Made by a program: the position numbers and the translations under genes. From the NCBI GenBank assembly GCA_048359995.1, contig DBGCPK010000014.1, forward strand, positions 62,001 through 126,000: a stretch of DNA of 64,000 nt, in the 5' to 3' direction. Source of the stretch: UBA3210 sp048359995 (GTDB lineage: Bacteria > Bacillota_I > Bacilli_A > RFN20 > CAG-449). The notes beneath the pieces are model-generated. The model saw only the letters and a list, made by a program, of their open reading frames with translations. It ran no database searches and had not been told where the DNA came from. Positions 16,767 to 25,711 of this stretch are shown here, piece by piece. Positions within the stretch are counted from its first letter, which is position 1. Each line of letters begins with the position of its first letter.

Positions 16767-19166
16767 TTATTCGCTCAGATCGTTCACTGCCGTCACGTAC
16801 TCAAATGTCGGCGCTGCCGTGTAGTTCGTAACGATGCTATCCGCCGAAACCAATCCCCAGTCGCTCGTCGCATTATCGAATATTTCGATATAGCAGTATG
16901 TATCGCTTTCCAGTTCGGTTGCCTGATACGCGTACTGAATGAGTTTTCCCTCATTTCCGTCTTTACCGAATTCGGTATTGTGGAACGAAGCGATGATCTC
17001 TCCGGTCTCCGCGTTGACAATTCGGAGTCCGGTCGTATCGTTTTTCGCCGCGCCGAGTTTGAAAGAAATCCATCCGTCTTTCTTCAGGATAAACGCATTG
17101 CTGCGGATATAGCCCGTATTGCCTTCGAGGCTAGGATCGGTTTCCGCGCTTTGACCTTCCAGGCCGTGGAACAGATATTCTCCGTCCTTGTCGAAACCGA
17201 TATTGCTCGCCCAGTATCCGGTCAAGTTGCTGACTTTGGCAAATGCGTCTCCGTTCAGCGACCATCCGGAAAGGTCACCGGTTTCAAATCCGCCGTTTTG
17301 CACGGAATAAATGTCGTCGATATCTAGATTCAACGGAGTTGCCAAGTGAAATAAATCCGATGACGGTTCTTCCAAATGGTAGGTATTGAATGCGTCAAGG
17401 AAGAGAAGCCCGTAATCGTTGATCGCGTTGTCGACGATTCTAAGATATACCGTCTTGCCCATCAAATCGCGCAAATCCGCTTTGTAAGCGATCAAATTGC
17501 AACCGCTTTTTATTGATTCGGTGCGATCCGCCCACAATTCGTTTCCGAAAGCTTTCAATACCTTTCCGCTTTCTTTCTCGATCACTTCGATATGTACGAG
17601 CGAAGTGTTCTTCGCACCGCCGATCTTATAGGTCATATACCCTGATCCGCCGACGATGAAATCGGAACTGATCAGCACGCCGGTATCTCCTTCGCTTTGA
17701 CCATCCGCATAACAACTGAACAGATAGTTTCCGTCCTTTCCGAATGAATATCCTTCCGCCGATTCTTCGTCGTTGATCCAGTAATTGCTTTCGGAAGAAA
17801 CCGCGCCGATGTTTCCGCCGATTCTCGTCCAACCGGAAAGATCTCCTCTCTCAAAATCGCCGTTGATGATCTGGTATTTCGAAAGATTTGCATCGTGATC
17901 CGAATACGACGCATCGTATTTCCCGATCCGATACTCCGCCAAACTCCGAATTTCCGCAGAACTGCCGTTGATCACCGCGTCGTCGTATTTATCGTGAATC
18001 GTCGCTTTATCTTGCGTCATCAATTCTTCAACCTCTCCGTCGGTCATGCTGACAAGCAGAGAATCGAAAGTTAGGAAGCCGAAATCCGCGGAAGCGTTAT
18101 CGACGAGTTCCAAATGAAGCGTTTTGCCGATTTCGCTTTCGTCCAGTTTAATCCATCTTCTGAATAGGGTGTGCGCCGCGTACGGATCGGCAAAATAATC
18201 GTTCCGAACCGTTTGAACCACATTGCCCTCTTCGTCTACGATATTGACCGAAACGGTGTCCTGTTTCGCCGCGCCGAGTTTGAAAGAAATCCATCCGTCG
18301 CCTCCCAGCGTGAAACTCGGACTCACGATTGTACCGGTAAAAGCGTCGTCGGTCATCAGGAAACGCGATCCGTCCTGAAGAATTTCCAAATAACTCTTTC
18401 CCGAATGTTTGTATTGAACCAATTCGTTTTCTCCGTTGAAATACGTCTTTTCGCTGGAAACCATGCTTCCGACGGAAACGTCGCTATCTTTCACCGTCCA
18501 TCCGGTGAAATCGTCACTTTCAAAGCCGTAATTGGACACCTGTTCGCGGTTGAGATAATATCGATTCAACCAAGTGGCATTTTCATCGCCTTTTTCGATC
18601 AATTTCTCGGCGACCGTGCGACAAGAACGCGAGTGATCGCTAAAATCGCCGGAAAATCCCGCTTTTTCATAGGTTGTCGAACTTTCGTTCGTATAACGGA
18701 TATACGCGGAAGCGATGAATTCCTCGCTCAAATTGCTGAGGTGAATTCTGGTAATCGCGCCGATCAAGCGATATTTCCCGTTGTCTTCTTCCAATGAAGT
18801 TCCGAAATCGAGATGCATGTAATTCGCGGTATCCGTGTAGTATTCCGATGTGAAATTATCCAAGTTTCCTTCCAAAAGTCGGCTCGGTATAATTACCATT
18901 CCGAATGTCCCGTTCGAAGCGACGACGCTGTCGTAATCCGATTTGGAAATCTCTCCCTCGAAACGGAGACCGCTGTTGTTATATCCGTCCGCGGAAATCT
19001 TAATCCGCGCGCCGGTCAGCATCGTAAAACTGGTCAGTTCGGTGTTTTTTACTTCTACGATTTCTTCCGCGCGAATCTTCGTTGCCCGTGAAAGAGATTG
19101 AATTCCCGTAAGAATCGTTCCTCCGGTCAACGCCAAAGTCAAGAGCAATACTTTTTTCTTTTTCAT
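16767..19166 (-). CDS. Secreted protein with three repeated beta-sandwich modules
   Basis: A 799-residue exported protein. A signal peptide covers about residues 1-33. Residues 45-205 form a domain with a GLRFEGEISKSDYDSV...GMVIIP pattern that recurs in Bacillota surface proteins. Three related modules follow at residues 209-374, 431-597 and 619-783. Each runs from an N(G/Y)xFExxDxxGW motif through (S/T)FKLGAAK-like strands to LxIVDNAxxDxGLLxxD. The same modules make up the lipoprotein at 20.7-23.2 kb. The fold is probably a jelly-roll carbohydrate-binding type (inference). There is no catalytic motif and no LPxTG or C-terminal membrane anchor. The AGGAGG site fixes the start. Confidence 0.8.
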   Translation of the reverse strand: MKKKKVLLLTLALTGGTILTGIQSLSRATKIRAEEIVEVKNTELTSFTMLTGARIKISADGYNNSGLRFEGEISKSDYDSVVASNGTFGMVIIPSRLLEGNLDNFTSEYYTDTANYMHLDFGTSLEEDNGKYRLIGAITRIHLSNLSEEFIASAYIRYTNESSTTYEKAGFSGDFSDHSRSCRTVAEKLIEKGDENATWLNRYYLNREQVSNYGFESDDFTGWTVKDSDVSVGSMVSSEKTYFNGENELVQYKHSGKSYLEILQDGSRFLMTDDAFTGTIVSPSFTLGGDGWISFKLGAAKQDTVSVNIVDEEGNVVQTVRNDYFADPYAAHTLFRRWIKLDESEIGKTLHLELVDNASADFGFLTFDSLLVSMTDGEVEELMTQDKATIHDKYDDAVINGSSAEIRSLAEYRIGKYDASYSDHDANLSKYQIINGDFERGDLSGWTRIGGNIGAVSSESNYWINDEESAEGYSFGKDGNYLFSCYADGQSEGDTGVLISSDFIVGGSGYMTYKIGGAKNTSLVHIEVIEKESGKVLKAFGNELWADRTESIKSGCNLIAYKADLRDLMGKTVYLRIVDNAINDYGLLFLDAFNTYHLEEPSSDLFHLATPLNLDIDDIYSVQNGGFETGDLSGWSLNGDAFAKVSNLTGYWASNIGFDKDGEYLFHGLEGQSAETDPSLEGNTGYIRSNAFILKKDGWISFKLGAAKNDTTGLRIVNAETGEIIASFHNTEFGKDGNEGKLIQYAYQATELESDTYCYIEIFDNATSDWGLVSADSIVTNYTAAPTFEYVTAVNDLSE

Positions 19167-19178
19167 TTTCGTTTCCTC

Positions 19179-19337
19179 CTAAAATTTGAAATTGTCCAAC
19201 CAGGAGCCATGATAGATGTCATTTCCTTCCTGCTCGTTTCCATAAACGCTGTTTGCCGACGAGGTGATAATATCCTCGCCGATTTCCGAAAATTCCAAGT
19301 CAGGCTTTTCGTAAACTTTTTTGCTGTTTTTTTCCAT
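19179..19337 (-). CDS. 52-residue conserved-type peptide of unknown function
   Basis: A short gene with a strong ribosome site (AAGGAG, 8 nt before ATG 19337), embedded in the 3' end of the preceding GH32 gene (38-nt overlap) and 12 nt before the large surface-protein gene. The peptide has the pattern VYEKPDLEFSEIGEDIITSS, then an acidic, Gly/Asn/Tyr-rich tail ending GSWLDNFKF. From memory, short proteins with YEKPxLE...EDII(T)(T)S are frequent but uncharacterised in gut Bacillota. No signal peptide or membrane segment is visible. It could be a peptide precursor, a secreted linker or a regulator. No maturation enzyme is nearby. Confidence 0.6.
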   Translation of the reverse strand: MEKNSKKVYEKPDLEFSEIGEDIITSSANSVYGNEQEGNDIYHGSWLDNFKF

Positions 19338-20694
19338 TTGATTTTTCTCCTTTCTCAAATTCATAATTTCCGTAAGCAATCTTACTGCAATTGCAATCGA
19401 TAATGAGATTGCAAGCATCCCTGTCGGGGTAAATGGTCGATGTCAACGCGCGTCCGTCGACGAAAATTTCAACGGAGAATTCATCTGAAACGATGACGAT
19501 ACCGCATTTGTCTCTTCGTTTCAAAGGCATTCTCCGGATTTCCAAAAGCGAATCTTCGTCTTTCTCGACTCCGAAAATCTTTTCTCCGGATTTCGATCGA
19601 TCGAAAATCCATTCGTCGTCTTTTAGATAAAATCGGGTTTCCTGATCTTCTTTCTTTCGCAAACGAATGCTCAGATCATTGAGTCCTTCGATATCCAATT
19701 TCAGATAACCGATTTTCAGCCGATCTTCCAAATGAGAGAAATCCCGTTTCCGGTTAACCAGTTTTCCATGAACGATCGGCGTCTGAAATAATTCACCGTC
19801 GATCATCTCGATGCGGCGCGGGATCGTCAACATTCCCGCGAAGCCGTATTTTTCCGAAGGGTTGTTTCTATCCCACATATTCATCCAGCCGATCAAAACG
19901 TTTTCGTTCTGAAAGGTCTGAGGTGCGTAGAAATCGAAGCCGTAGTCGATGATCCCTTTGCTCTGGTATGTGAATGTATCGCTGAGGTAGTCGAAATGCC
20001 CGTAATACCATCTCGTCGAATGAATATTCAAGTGGGTATAACCCTCGCGAGGTTGTCCTTGTTCGCAAAGGGTGATCAGATTCAACCGATCGATAAAATC
20101 CGGACATTCGATCATATATCCTTTGGAATCCTGTTTGAAGATGTCGCAAGCAAATTCCCAATGGAAGAGATCTTTCGATTTAAACAGAAGCACTCTTCCG
20201 TTGCCGCCTTTTCGTTTCGCCGCGGTAATGCAATAGAAAGTTTCTCCTCTTTTCCAGACTTTCGGATCGCGGAAATCGCGCGCGTCGTATTTATCCGGAA
20301 GTTCCTTTTCACCGATAATCACGCCGTGTTTGACGAAAGTAATTCCGTCATCGCTGGAAGCCAGACATTGAACTTGCTTGATCGTTCCGTCTTCTTCGGT
20401 ATATCCGGTGTAGACGAGATATAATTTTCCGTCCGATTCAATCGCGCTTCCGGAAAAACAACCGCTTCTATCCCCTTCGTCGCCGGGATAAAGGGCGATG
20501 GGCAACCGCCTCCAATGCAACAAGTCGTCGCTTACGACGTGCCCCCAGTGCATCGGTCCCCAACGAACGCCGTCGGGGTAATATTGAAAAAACGCGTGGT
20601 ATTCGTTTCCGAATCTGATCAGACCGTTCGGGTCGTTGATCCAGCCTTTTCCACCGGTAATGTGGAACGAGGGTCTTAAATTCATTTCCTCCAT
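19300..20694 (-). CDS. Cytoplasmic GH32 beta-fructosidase (GH32-C)
   Basis: A 464-residue GH32 glycoside hydrolase without a signal peptide, so it acts on imported fructo-oligosaccharides or sucrose(-phosphate). The five-blade propeller starts at GWINDPNG (nucleophile Asp21), with ARDFRDPKVW (stabilising Asp) and MIECPDF (acid/base Glu). A C-terminal beta-sandwich follows and ends with SVEIFVDG. Start chosen at ATG 20694, 8 nt after the previous stop, preceded by AGGT. ATG at 20685 follows a GGAGG that is too close. Best matches in kind are SacA/ScrB-type enzymes. Confidence 0.92.
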   Translation of the reverse strand: MEEMNLRPSFHITGGKGWINDPNGLIRFGNEYHAFFQYYPDGVRWGPMHWGHVVSDDLLHWRRLPIALYPGDEGDRSGCFSGSAIESDGKLYLVYTGYTEEDGTIKQVQCLASSDDGITFVKHGVIIGEKELPDKYDARDFRDPKVWKRGETFYCITAAKRKGGNGRVLLFKSKDLFHWEFACDIFKQDSKGYMIECPDFIDRLNLITLCEQGQPREGYTHLNIHSTRWYYGHFDYLSDTFTYQSKGIIDYGFDFYAPQTFQNENVLIGWMNMWDRNNPSEKYGFAGMLTIPRRIEMIDGELFQTPIVHGKLVNRKRDFSHLEDRLKIGYLKLDIEGLNDLSIRLRKKEDQETRFYLKDDEWIFDRSKSGEKIFGVEKDEDSLLEIRRMPLKRRDKCGIVIVSDEFSVEIFVDGRALTSTIYPDRDACNLIIDCNCSKIAYGNYEFEKGEKSNGKKQQKSLRKA

Positions 20695-20702
20695 ATAAGT
20701 AC

Positions 20703-23207
20703 CTATTCTTTGATGTCGATGGCTTGCACCGCATCGGATGGAATCGCCGATTCGCTTTCGTAGTACGTTACAAAATCGTCCGCGAAAAGCAATCCCCAAT
20801 CTTCGCTTGCGTTGTCGACAATCGCAATTTTCACCTTTCTACCAATAAATTCAGATAAATTTGCTTTGTATTTCACCATATTCGCCAGATAGACGCCGTC
20901 TTCGGAAAGATCGATCGAAGTACATCCCCGGTTCGAATACGACGAAGTCATATCTTTGAACATCGAATTGCCGTAAACGGCCAAGATTTCATTCGTATCC
21001 GCGTCGAGAATTTCAATGCGACACTTTTCGGAATCTTTTCCGCCGCCCAAGCGGTAAGTGATGAACCCCGAACCGCCGAGAACAAACGGAGAACTGATTA
21101 ACCGCCCCGTCGAACTTTCGCTTCCCTTCCAACCGGAGAGGTAATACACGCCTTCCTGATTGAATTCGAAAGTTTCCGCCCACCAGACAGGATCGCAGGA
21201 AATTCCGATAAAATCCGTATCGCCGCTTTCAAAGGTCCATCCGGTCAGATCGCCGGTTTCGAATCCTCCGTTGCTGACTTGATAAATGGAATCGGTTTCC
21301 GCTTTCGGAAGGATATCGATCGCTTCGTTCGTCGTTTCCGGCAGCGCTTTTTCGTCCGCATAATAAGTGATAAAACTATCCACGGCGATCAAGCCCCAGT
21401 TTTCAGACGCGTAATCGCAAACGCGAATCTTTACCTTTCGTCCCATCCATTCCGACAAATCCGCCCGATAAGAGATCATATTCAGAAGATTGCTGCCGTG
21501 ATTGATGATCGAAATCCCCAAATCGTTAAACAGACGGTTCCCGTAACGGGCCAGTTCCTCATCGGTATCCGCGTCGAGGATCGAAATGTAGCAGAGAGCC
21601 GAATTTCTTCCGCCGCCCAACAAGAAAGTCATTTGTCCGATTCCGCCGACGATGAAACTTTCACTCGTCAGCGTTCCTTGCTTGCTTTCGTCGTCGACAC
21701 CGGTAAAATGATACGTTCCTTTTTTGTTGTAAGGAAGATTTTCGTTCCACCAACCGGTCGCGTTACTGACCGTTCCGATTCGATCGCTTTCGTTTTCCCA
21801 ACTCGGCGTCCAGTGCGACAGATCGCCGGTTTCAAACGTTCCGTTCTTCACCTGATATTCGCTTTCGATTTCCACTTCGACGTGATCGGAAATCCGATAT
21901 TCGAAAGACATTCTGTCGTACCAAGCCGGTTTTTCTTCCCAATAAGTCTGAATGCTGTCTAACGTGATGCAGCCGAGATCGTCCGTCGAATCGTTTTCGT
22001 CGACGACTTCGATGTACATTTTCTGCCCGAGATAGCTCGATAAATCGACATAGTACTGCACGAGATTCAGTAACCTCATTCCATTTTCCACATAGGGGAA
22101 TTGAATGTTTTGATAGCGGAAATTGGATGCGCGGAAGAGTTCGACATCGCCGTTTTCGCCGACGAGCATAAAGCGCAGATAGGTTTTCCCGTTATCGGCC
22201 GAGCCGCCCAAAAGATAACTCACGTACCCCGAGCCGCCCAAAGTGAACGTCGAAGAACGCATCGCCCCGACTGCCGATGGTTTGTAGTAACCGTAATGGT
22301 AATTTCCTTCGCGCGAATAAGAGATGTTTTCATTCCACCATACTTCTTCGCCATTGACTCCTTCATCGGAGAAAGCATCGCCGTAAAGAATCGTCCAGCC
22401 GGCAAGAGAACCGGTTTCAAAATCCCCGTTGGCGATTTCGTATTCCGACGGCGCGAGAGCTTCGTCTTCATAATCCCTCGCCTTGACGAAATAGTTTCCT
22501 TCCGTTTGAGGTAATGCGTCCCCGCCGATCCGGATATCGTCCACGCTGATATAACCGTAATAGTAACTCGTATCGTTGTCCACAATCCGAATGTAGAGTT
22601 CTTCGTTCAAATATTCGGAAAGGTCGAGACTGTACTCGACAAAGTTGTCCGTATTGTACACGCCGTTGGCATACTTATTCGCGTCGACATAAGATTCCGT
22701 ATGCTCTAAAAAGTATTCGTTGGTTTGTCTGGCAATCATTCGATCGTCGCTCGCACGATAAATTCCGACGTAGCATATCTGCTCGGGATTCTTCATCGAG
22801 GCGTTAGTTCCCTTTCCGCCCGCTAAGGCACCGCCGGCGATCTTCATCGAAAGAATTCCGTCTTCTTTCAGCACAAAGGAGGAAGAACGGATCGCGCCGA
22901 TCCGCGAATTCGATCGGCTGAGGTCGTAACCTTTTCCGGATAAGTACCAGTTTCCGGTCTGATTGACCTCGATTTCGTTGTGCTTGCTGTCTTCCGCGAA
23001 AGAAAAAGTTTTCCGCGAAGTGACGCAGTCGTCGTCGAAAGCGTTGCCGTATTCAATCGTCCAACCGCTTAAATCGGCGCTTTCAAACCCGCCGTTGACG
23101 ATTTCGGTTTTCACCGTTTCGCCCTCGATGGTCTTTTTCGGCATGCATCCGCTGAAAAGGCCGAGACTGAGAAAAGCGATCAAAGAGAATGACAAGTATT
23201 TTTTCAT
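20703..23207 (-). CDS. Lipoprotein made of four repeated binding-type modules
   Basis: An 834-residue lipoprotein (lipobox LFSGC, Cys21) consisting almost entirely of four related modules: residues 36-227, 256-423, 451-616 and 642-817. Each begins NGxFExGxLxxW, contains a GxxxSxxFxLGGSGxxxYxLGGG strand pair, and ends with a VxIxVxDxxSxxWGLxxxDxxxTYY stretch. No catalytic motif is seen. It sits between GH32 genes, starts with a 4-nt ATGA overlap with the GH32-B gene, and is probably a surface fructan-binding protein feeding the neighbouring hydrolases and transporter (inference). Modules 3 and 4 are the closest pair. Confidence 0.8.
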   Translation of the reverse strand: MKKYLSFSLIAFLSLGLFSGCMPKKTIEGETVKTEIVNGGFESADLSGWTIEYGNAFDDDCVTSRKTFSFAEDSKHNEIEVNQTGNWYLSGKGYDLSRSNSRIGAIRSSSFVLKEDGILSMKIAGGALAGGKGTNASMKNPEQICYVGIYRASDDRMIARQTNEYFLEHTESYVDANKYANGVYNTDNFVEYSLDLSEYLNEELYIRIVDNDTSYYYGYISVDDIRIGGDALPQTEGNYFVKARDYEDEALAPSEYEIANGDFETGSLAGWTILYGDAFSDEGVNGEEVWWNENISYSREGNYHYGYYKPSAVGAMRSSTFTLGGSGYVSYLLGGSADNGKTYLRFMLVGENGDVELFRASNFRYQNIQFPYVENGMRLLNLVQYYVDLSSYLGQKMYIEVVDENDSTDDLGCITLDSIQTYWEEKPAWYDRMSFEYRISDHVEVEIESEYQVKNGTFETGDLSHWTPSWENESDRIGTVSNATGWWNENLPYNKKGTYHFTGVDDESKQGTLTSESFIVGGIGQMTFLLGGGRNSALCYISILDADTDEELARYGNRLFNDLGISIINHGSNLLNMISYRADLSEWMGRKVKIRVCDYASENWGLIAVDSFITYYADEKALPETTNEAIDILPKAETDSIYQVSNGGFETGDLTGWTFESGDTDFIGISCDPVWWAETFEFNQEGVYYLSGWKGSESSTGRLISSPFVLGGSGFITYRLGGGKDSEKCRIEILDADTNEILAVYGNSMFKDMTSSYSNRGCTSIDLSEDGVYLANMVKYKANLSEFIGRKVKIAIVDNASEDWGLLFADDFVTYYESESAIPSDAVQAIDIKE

Positions 23208-25702
23208 AATCCGAAATCCTCCAAAATGTTTCCCGTATTGCCGTAGTAAGCAGGAACGACCTGTTCAGAATAAGCGCTTTTCATCTTTCGGATCGTCAGA
23301 GAATTCACCGAGATTCCGCTGTGATTGTCGAAGAAACGAAGATAATCCGAGTCCGCATACTTCGGATAAATCCGCGTCGTAAAACTCATGATTCCGTCGA
23401 TGTAGATTTCCAGCATCGAGCGATCTAAAAGGATCGTCACGTCGTATTCTTTCTTCGCGCTTTCCCAAGTATACGTTTCGCTCTTTTCCACGTAGTCGTA
23501 AAGCGTGGATTTCAGGCGATCGACGTAGACTCCCCGATTCGAAAAAGTTATCAGCGTTTTTTCGTATCCACCCGTCAGGTTTTCATTCGGGTTATATCTG
23601 ACCGCGATTCCTCCCGAATAGTCCGTCTCCGTCGGATTGAAAGCGAATTTCGCCTTGATTTCCAACATATCTCCTCTTATTTCCGAGATTTGCGAATTGA
23701 TTTCCTCGCACGTCAGACCGTCTCCTTGATAGGAAAACAGAGTTTCGTCGTACAGAGATTCGATTTCCCGAATCGGTTCGCGAATCACTTGCGTGCCGTC
23801 GTCACTCAGCCAAAGTTCCAAAGGGATGGCAAAGTTGTGCGCCCAACCCGCGTATTCGTTCTGCGCGGTTCCCGCGGCTTTTCCCTGCGCAATCGCATAG
23901 ATCACCGTTCTTCCCTGCTCGTAAGATGTCTTTCCGGAGGCGATGTCCTCTTCGGTCAAAAAGCAATATCCGTTCTGACCCGTATAGGTGTTTCTTCCTC
24001 TGTCGAACAATTGAGGTCGGTCGTCGTCGGGAATGAAACGGCAGGTGTTTTTATCGAATTCTCCGATCCAATAATAGCAGTCCACTTCGTAACCTTCGAC
24101 CGTATATTGAGGGCAGTCGAAGAGAATCCATTTCGTCTTCGAACCGTCTTTGGTGGAAATCGGCAACAGCGTTACGCATTCCCAATGCGCGCCCTGCTCC
24201 GGATAAAGATCGTAATCGCACTCATAGAGATAACCGCGGTAATCCCATTCGCGCATATCGGTAGATGTGTACACGTTCGCCGACCCGCCTCGTCCCGGCA
24301 CGGATGTCGAAACCAGCATATAGTAGACTCCGTCGTCGTACCAGACGAACGGATCGCGGAACTGGTCTCTTTCGCCTTGCGAATCGTCGCTCGGTTGTGT
24401 CAGAACCAGCGTGTCTTCGACGATCCAGTCGGTTAAATAAGGATCGTCGGGATCTGCCGCGTGGGCAAAAGCGACGTTCTGTCCGCTCCAAGTGCTGGTG
24501 TTCGTCCCTGCGGTAATCACCAACCATGGCGTGCCGTCCGGCCCGATGCAGGCGCCTCCCGTCCAAACTCCCTCCGGACAGATTCCTTTCGTCGGAACGA
24601 CTGCGTCTTTCACGTATTCCCAATGAATCATATCGTCGCTGACCAAGTGCCCCCACCGGATCTGCGACCAATAAGGTCCCGAAGGATTGTGTTGGTAAAA
24701 CACGTGATATTTCCCCTTGTAGTAAAACGGCGAATGCGGTTCGTTCATCCAGACTGCCGGAGGCAAAGCGTGATACTGAGGGCGATAACGGTCTCCGTCG
24801 TAAACCGAAGAATCCAAAGCGATGTCTTCCCATTGCAATGCGGGATGCGCCGAGGCGATCGTTCCCTCCTCATAAAGGTTTTTAATCTCTTTCGGCGAAA
24901 GCGAATCCGAACGGATGCCAATTTCGTCAATCAACCCCGAAGGTATTTGTCGGTCGATGCCGTATTCGACCATCGGATTGCAGTAATAGCCGATATACAA
25001 AGGTTCGCTTGAAGCGATGATTTCCGTATTCGCCAGTTCGGGAATGATAGCCTCGTAAGATATCTCGCCGTTGTAAGAAAGGCTGATATAGCCGCTTTCC
25101 CCGTCGAAACTCGCGCTGATAAACGACCATTCGTAAAGAGGAAGCGCGTGAAGAGGATCGTAATATCCGACGACGAAATCTTCGTTGGTTTCGACGTTGT
25201 GAAGAGCCAATTGAATCCCCCAAACTCCCAGACGTCCGTAACCGAAGAGAAATCCTTCGCCCATTTCGATATCCCCTTTATTGAACACCGAAGTCAGCCG
25301 CGTATGCCCGGCCGCAGGAGAAGATTCGTCGTAGTTGGCCAAGTTTTCAAAGACGCGCGGCGCAACCCAAGCCGAAATCGTGATCGCTTCGTTCGGCGTT
25401 TCGTAATCCGGAATGCGCATTTTCGTGGAAAAGCCGTCCATATACAGCGCTTTTCCTTTCACTCCGTTTTTCAGAAGCGGATCGGACGGTTCTTTGAAGA
25501 TCTTGTCCGCATTGGCTTCTTCGAAGACGTAATCGATCTTATACATCTTTCCGCTGACGGAATCACGAACGTAATTTCCGTCCAGTTCGTCGAAAGAGAA
25601 GGCCAGTTCCAAATTCGTCTTTTTTGTTTTCGAATCTTGTCTTGCTCCGCACCCCGTCAGAATGAGAGCCAGACTTACGATTCCGATTATCCTTTTCTTC
25701 AT
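23204..25702 (-). CDS. Lipoprotein GH32 enzyme with LamG-like domain and altered nucleophile motif (GH32-B)
   Basis: An 832-residue lipoprotein (lipobox LTGC, Cys18). Residues ~30-285 form a concanavalin/LamG-like domain (ITISAWVAPR ... SFISASFDG ... SGLIDEIGI). A GH32 propeller (~305-640) and a C-terminal beta-sandwich with SMLEIYIDG follow. The catalytic entry motif is W318-M-N-E321-P-H-S-P, where GH32 normally has WMNDPNG; the expected nucleophile Asp is Glu. The other two residues are present: Asp450 in FRDP and Glu508 in HWEC. The sequence is otherwise intact, so this may be a GH32 subfamily with a different reaction (fructotransferase or unusual linkage) or a binding protein. It is encoded between permease and binding-module genes. 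Confidence 0.88.
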   Translation of the reverse strand: MKKRIIGIVSLALILTGCGARQDSKTKKTNLELAFSFDELDGNYVRDSVSGKMYKIDYVFEEANADKIFKEPSDPLLKNGVKGKALYMDGFSTKMRIPDYETPNEAITISAWVAPRVFENLANYDESSPAAGHTRLTSVFNKGDIEMGEGFLFGYGRLGVWGIQLALHNVETNEDFVVGYYDPLHALPLYEWSFISASFDGESGYISLSYNGEISYEAIIPELANTEIIASSEPLYIGYYCNPMVEYGIDRQIPSGLIDEIGIRSDSLSPKEIKNLYEEGTIASAHPALQWEDIALDSSVYDGDRYRPQYHALPPAVWMNEPHSPFYYKGKYHVFYQHNPSGPYWSQIRWGHLVSDDMIHWEYVKDAVVPTKGICPEGVWTGGACIGPDGTPWLVITAGTNTSTWSGQNVAFAHAADPDDPYLTDWIVEDTLVLTQPSDDSQGERDQFRDPFVWYDDGVYYMLVSTSVPGRGGSANVYTSTDMREWDYRGYLYECDYDLYPEQGAHWECVTLLPISTKDGSKTKWILFDCPQYTVEGYEVDCYYWIGEFDKNTCRFIPDDDRPQLFDRGRNTYTGQNGYCFLTEEDIASGKTSYEQGRTVIYAIAQGKAAGTAQNEYAGWAHNFAIPLELWLSDDGTQVIREPIREIESLYDETLFSYQGDGLTCEEINSQISEIRGDMLEIKAKFAFNPTETDYSGGIAVRYNPNENLTGGYEKTLITFSNRGVYVDRLKSTLYDYVEKSETYTWESAKKEYDVTILLDRSMLEIYIDGIMSFTTRIYPKYADSDYLRFFDNHSGISVNSLTIRKMKSAYSEQVVPAYYGNTGNILEDFGL

Positions 25703-25711
25703 AAGACCTCC

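Noticed and set aside
16767..23207. Repeats in the large surface-protein genes as possible CRISPR or DNA-level repeats
   Set aside because: The similarity is at protein level between modules about 165-190 residues long. There are no short identical DNA repeats with regular spacers.
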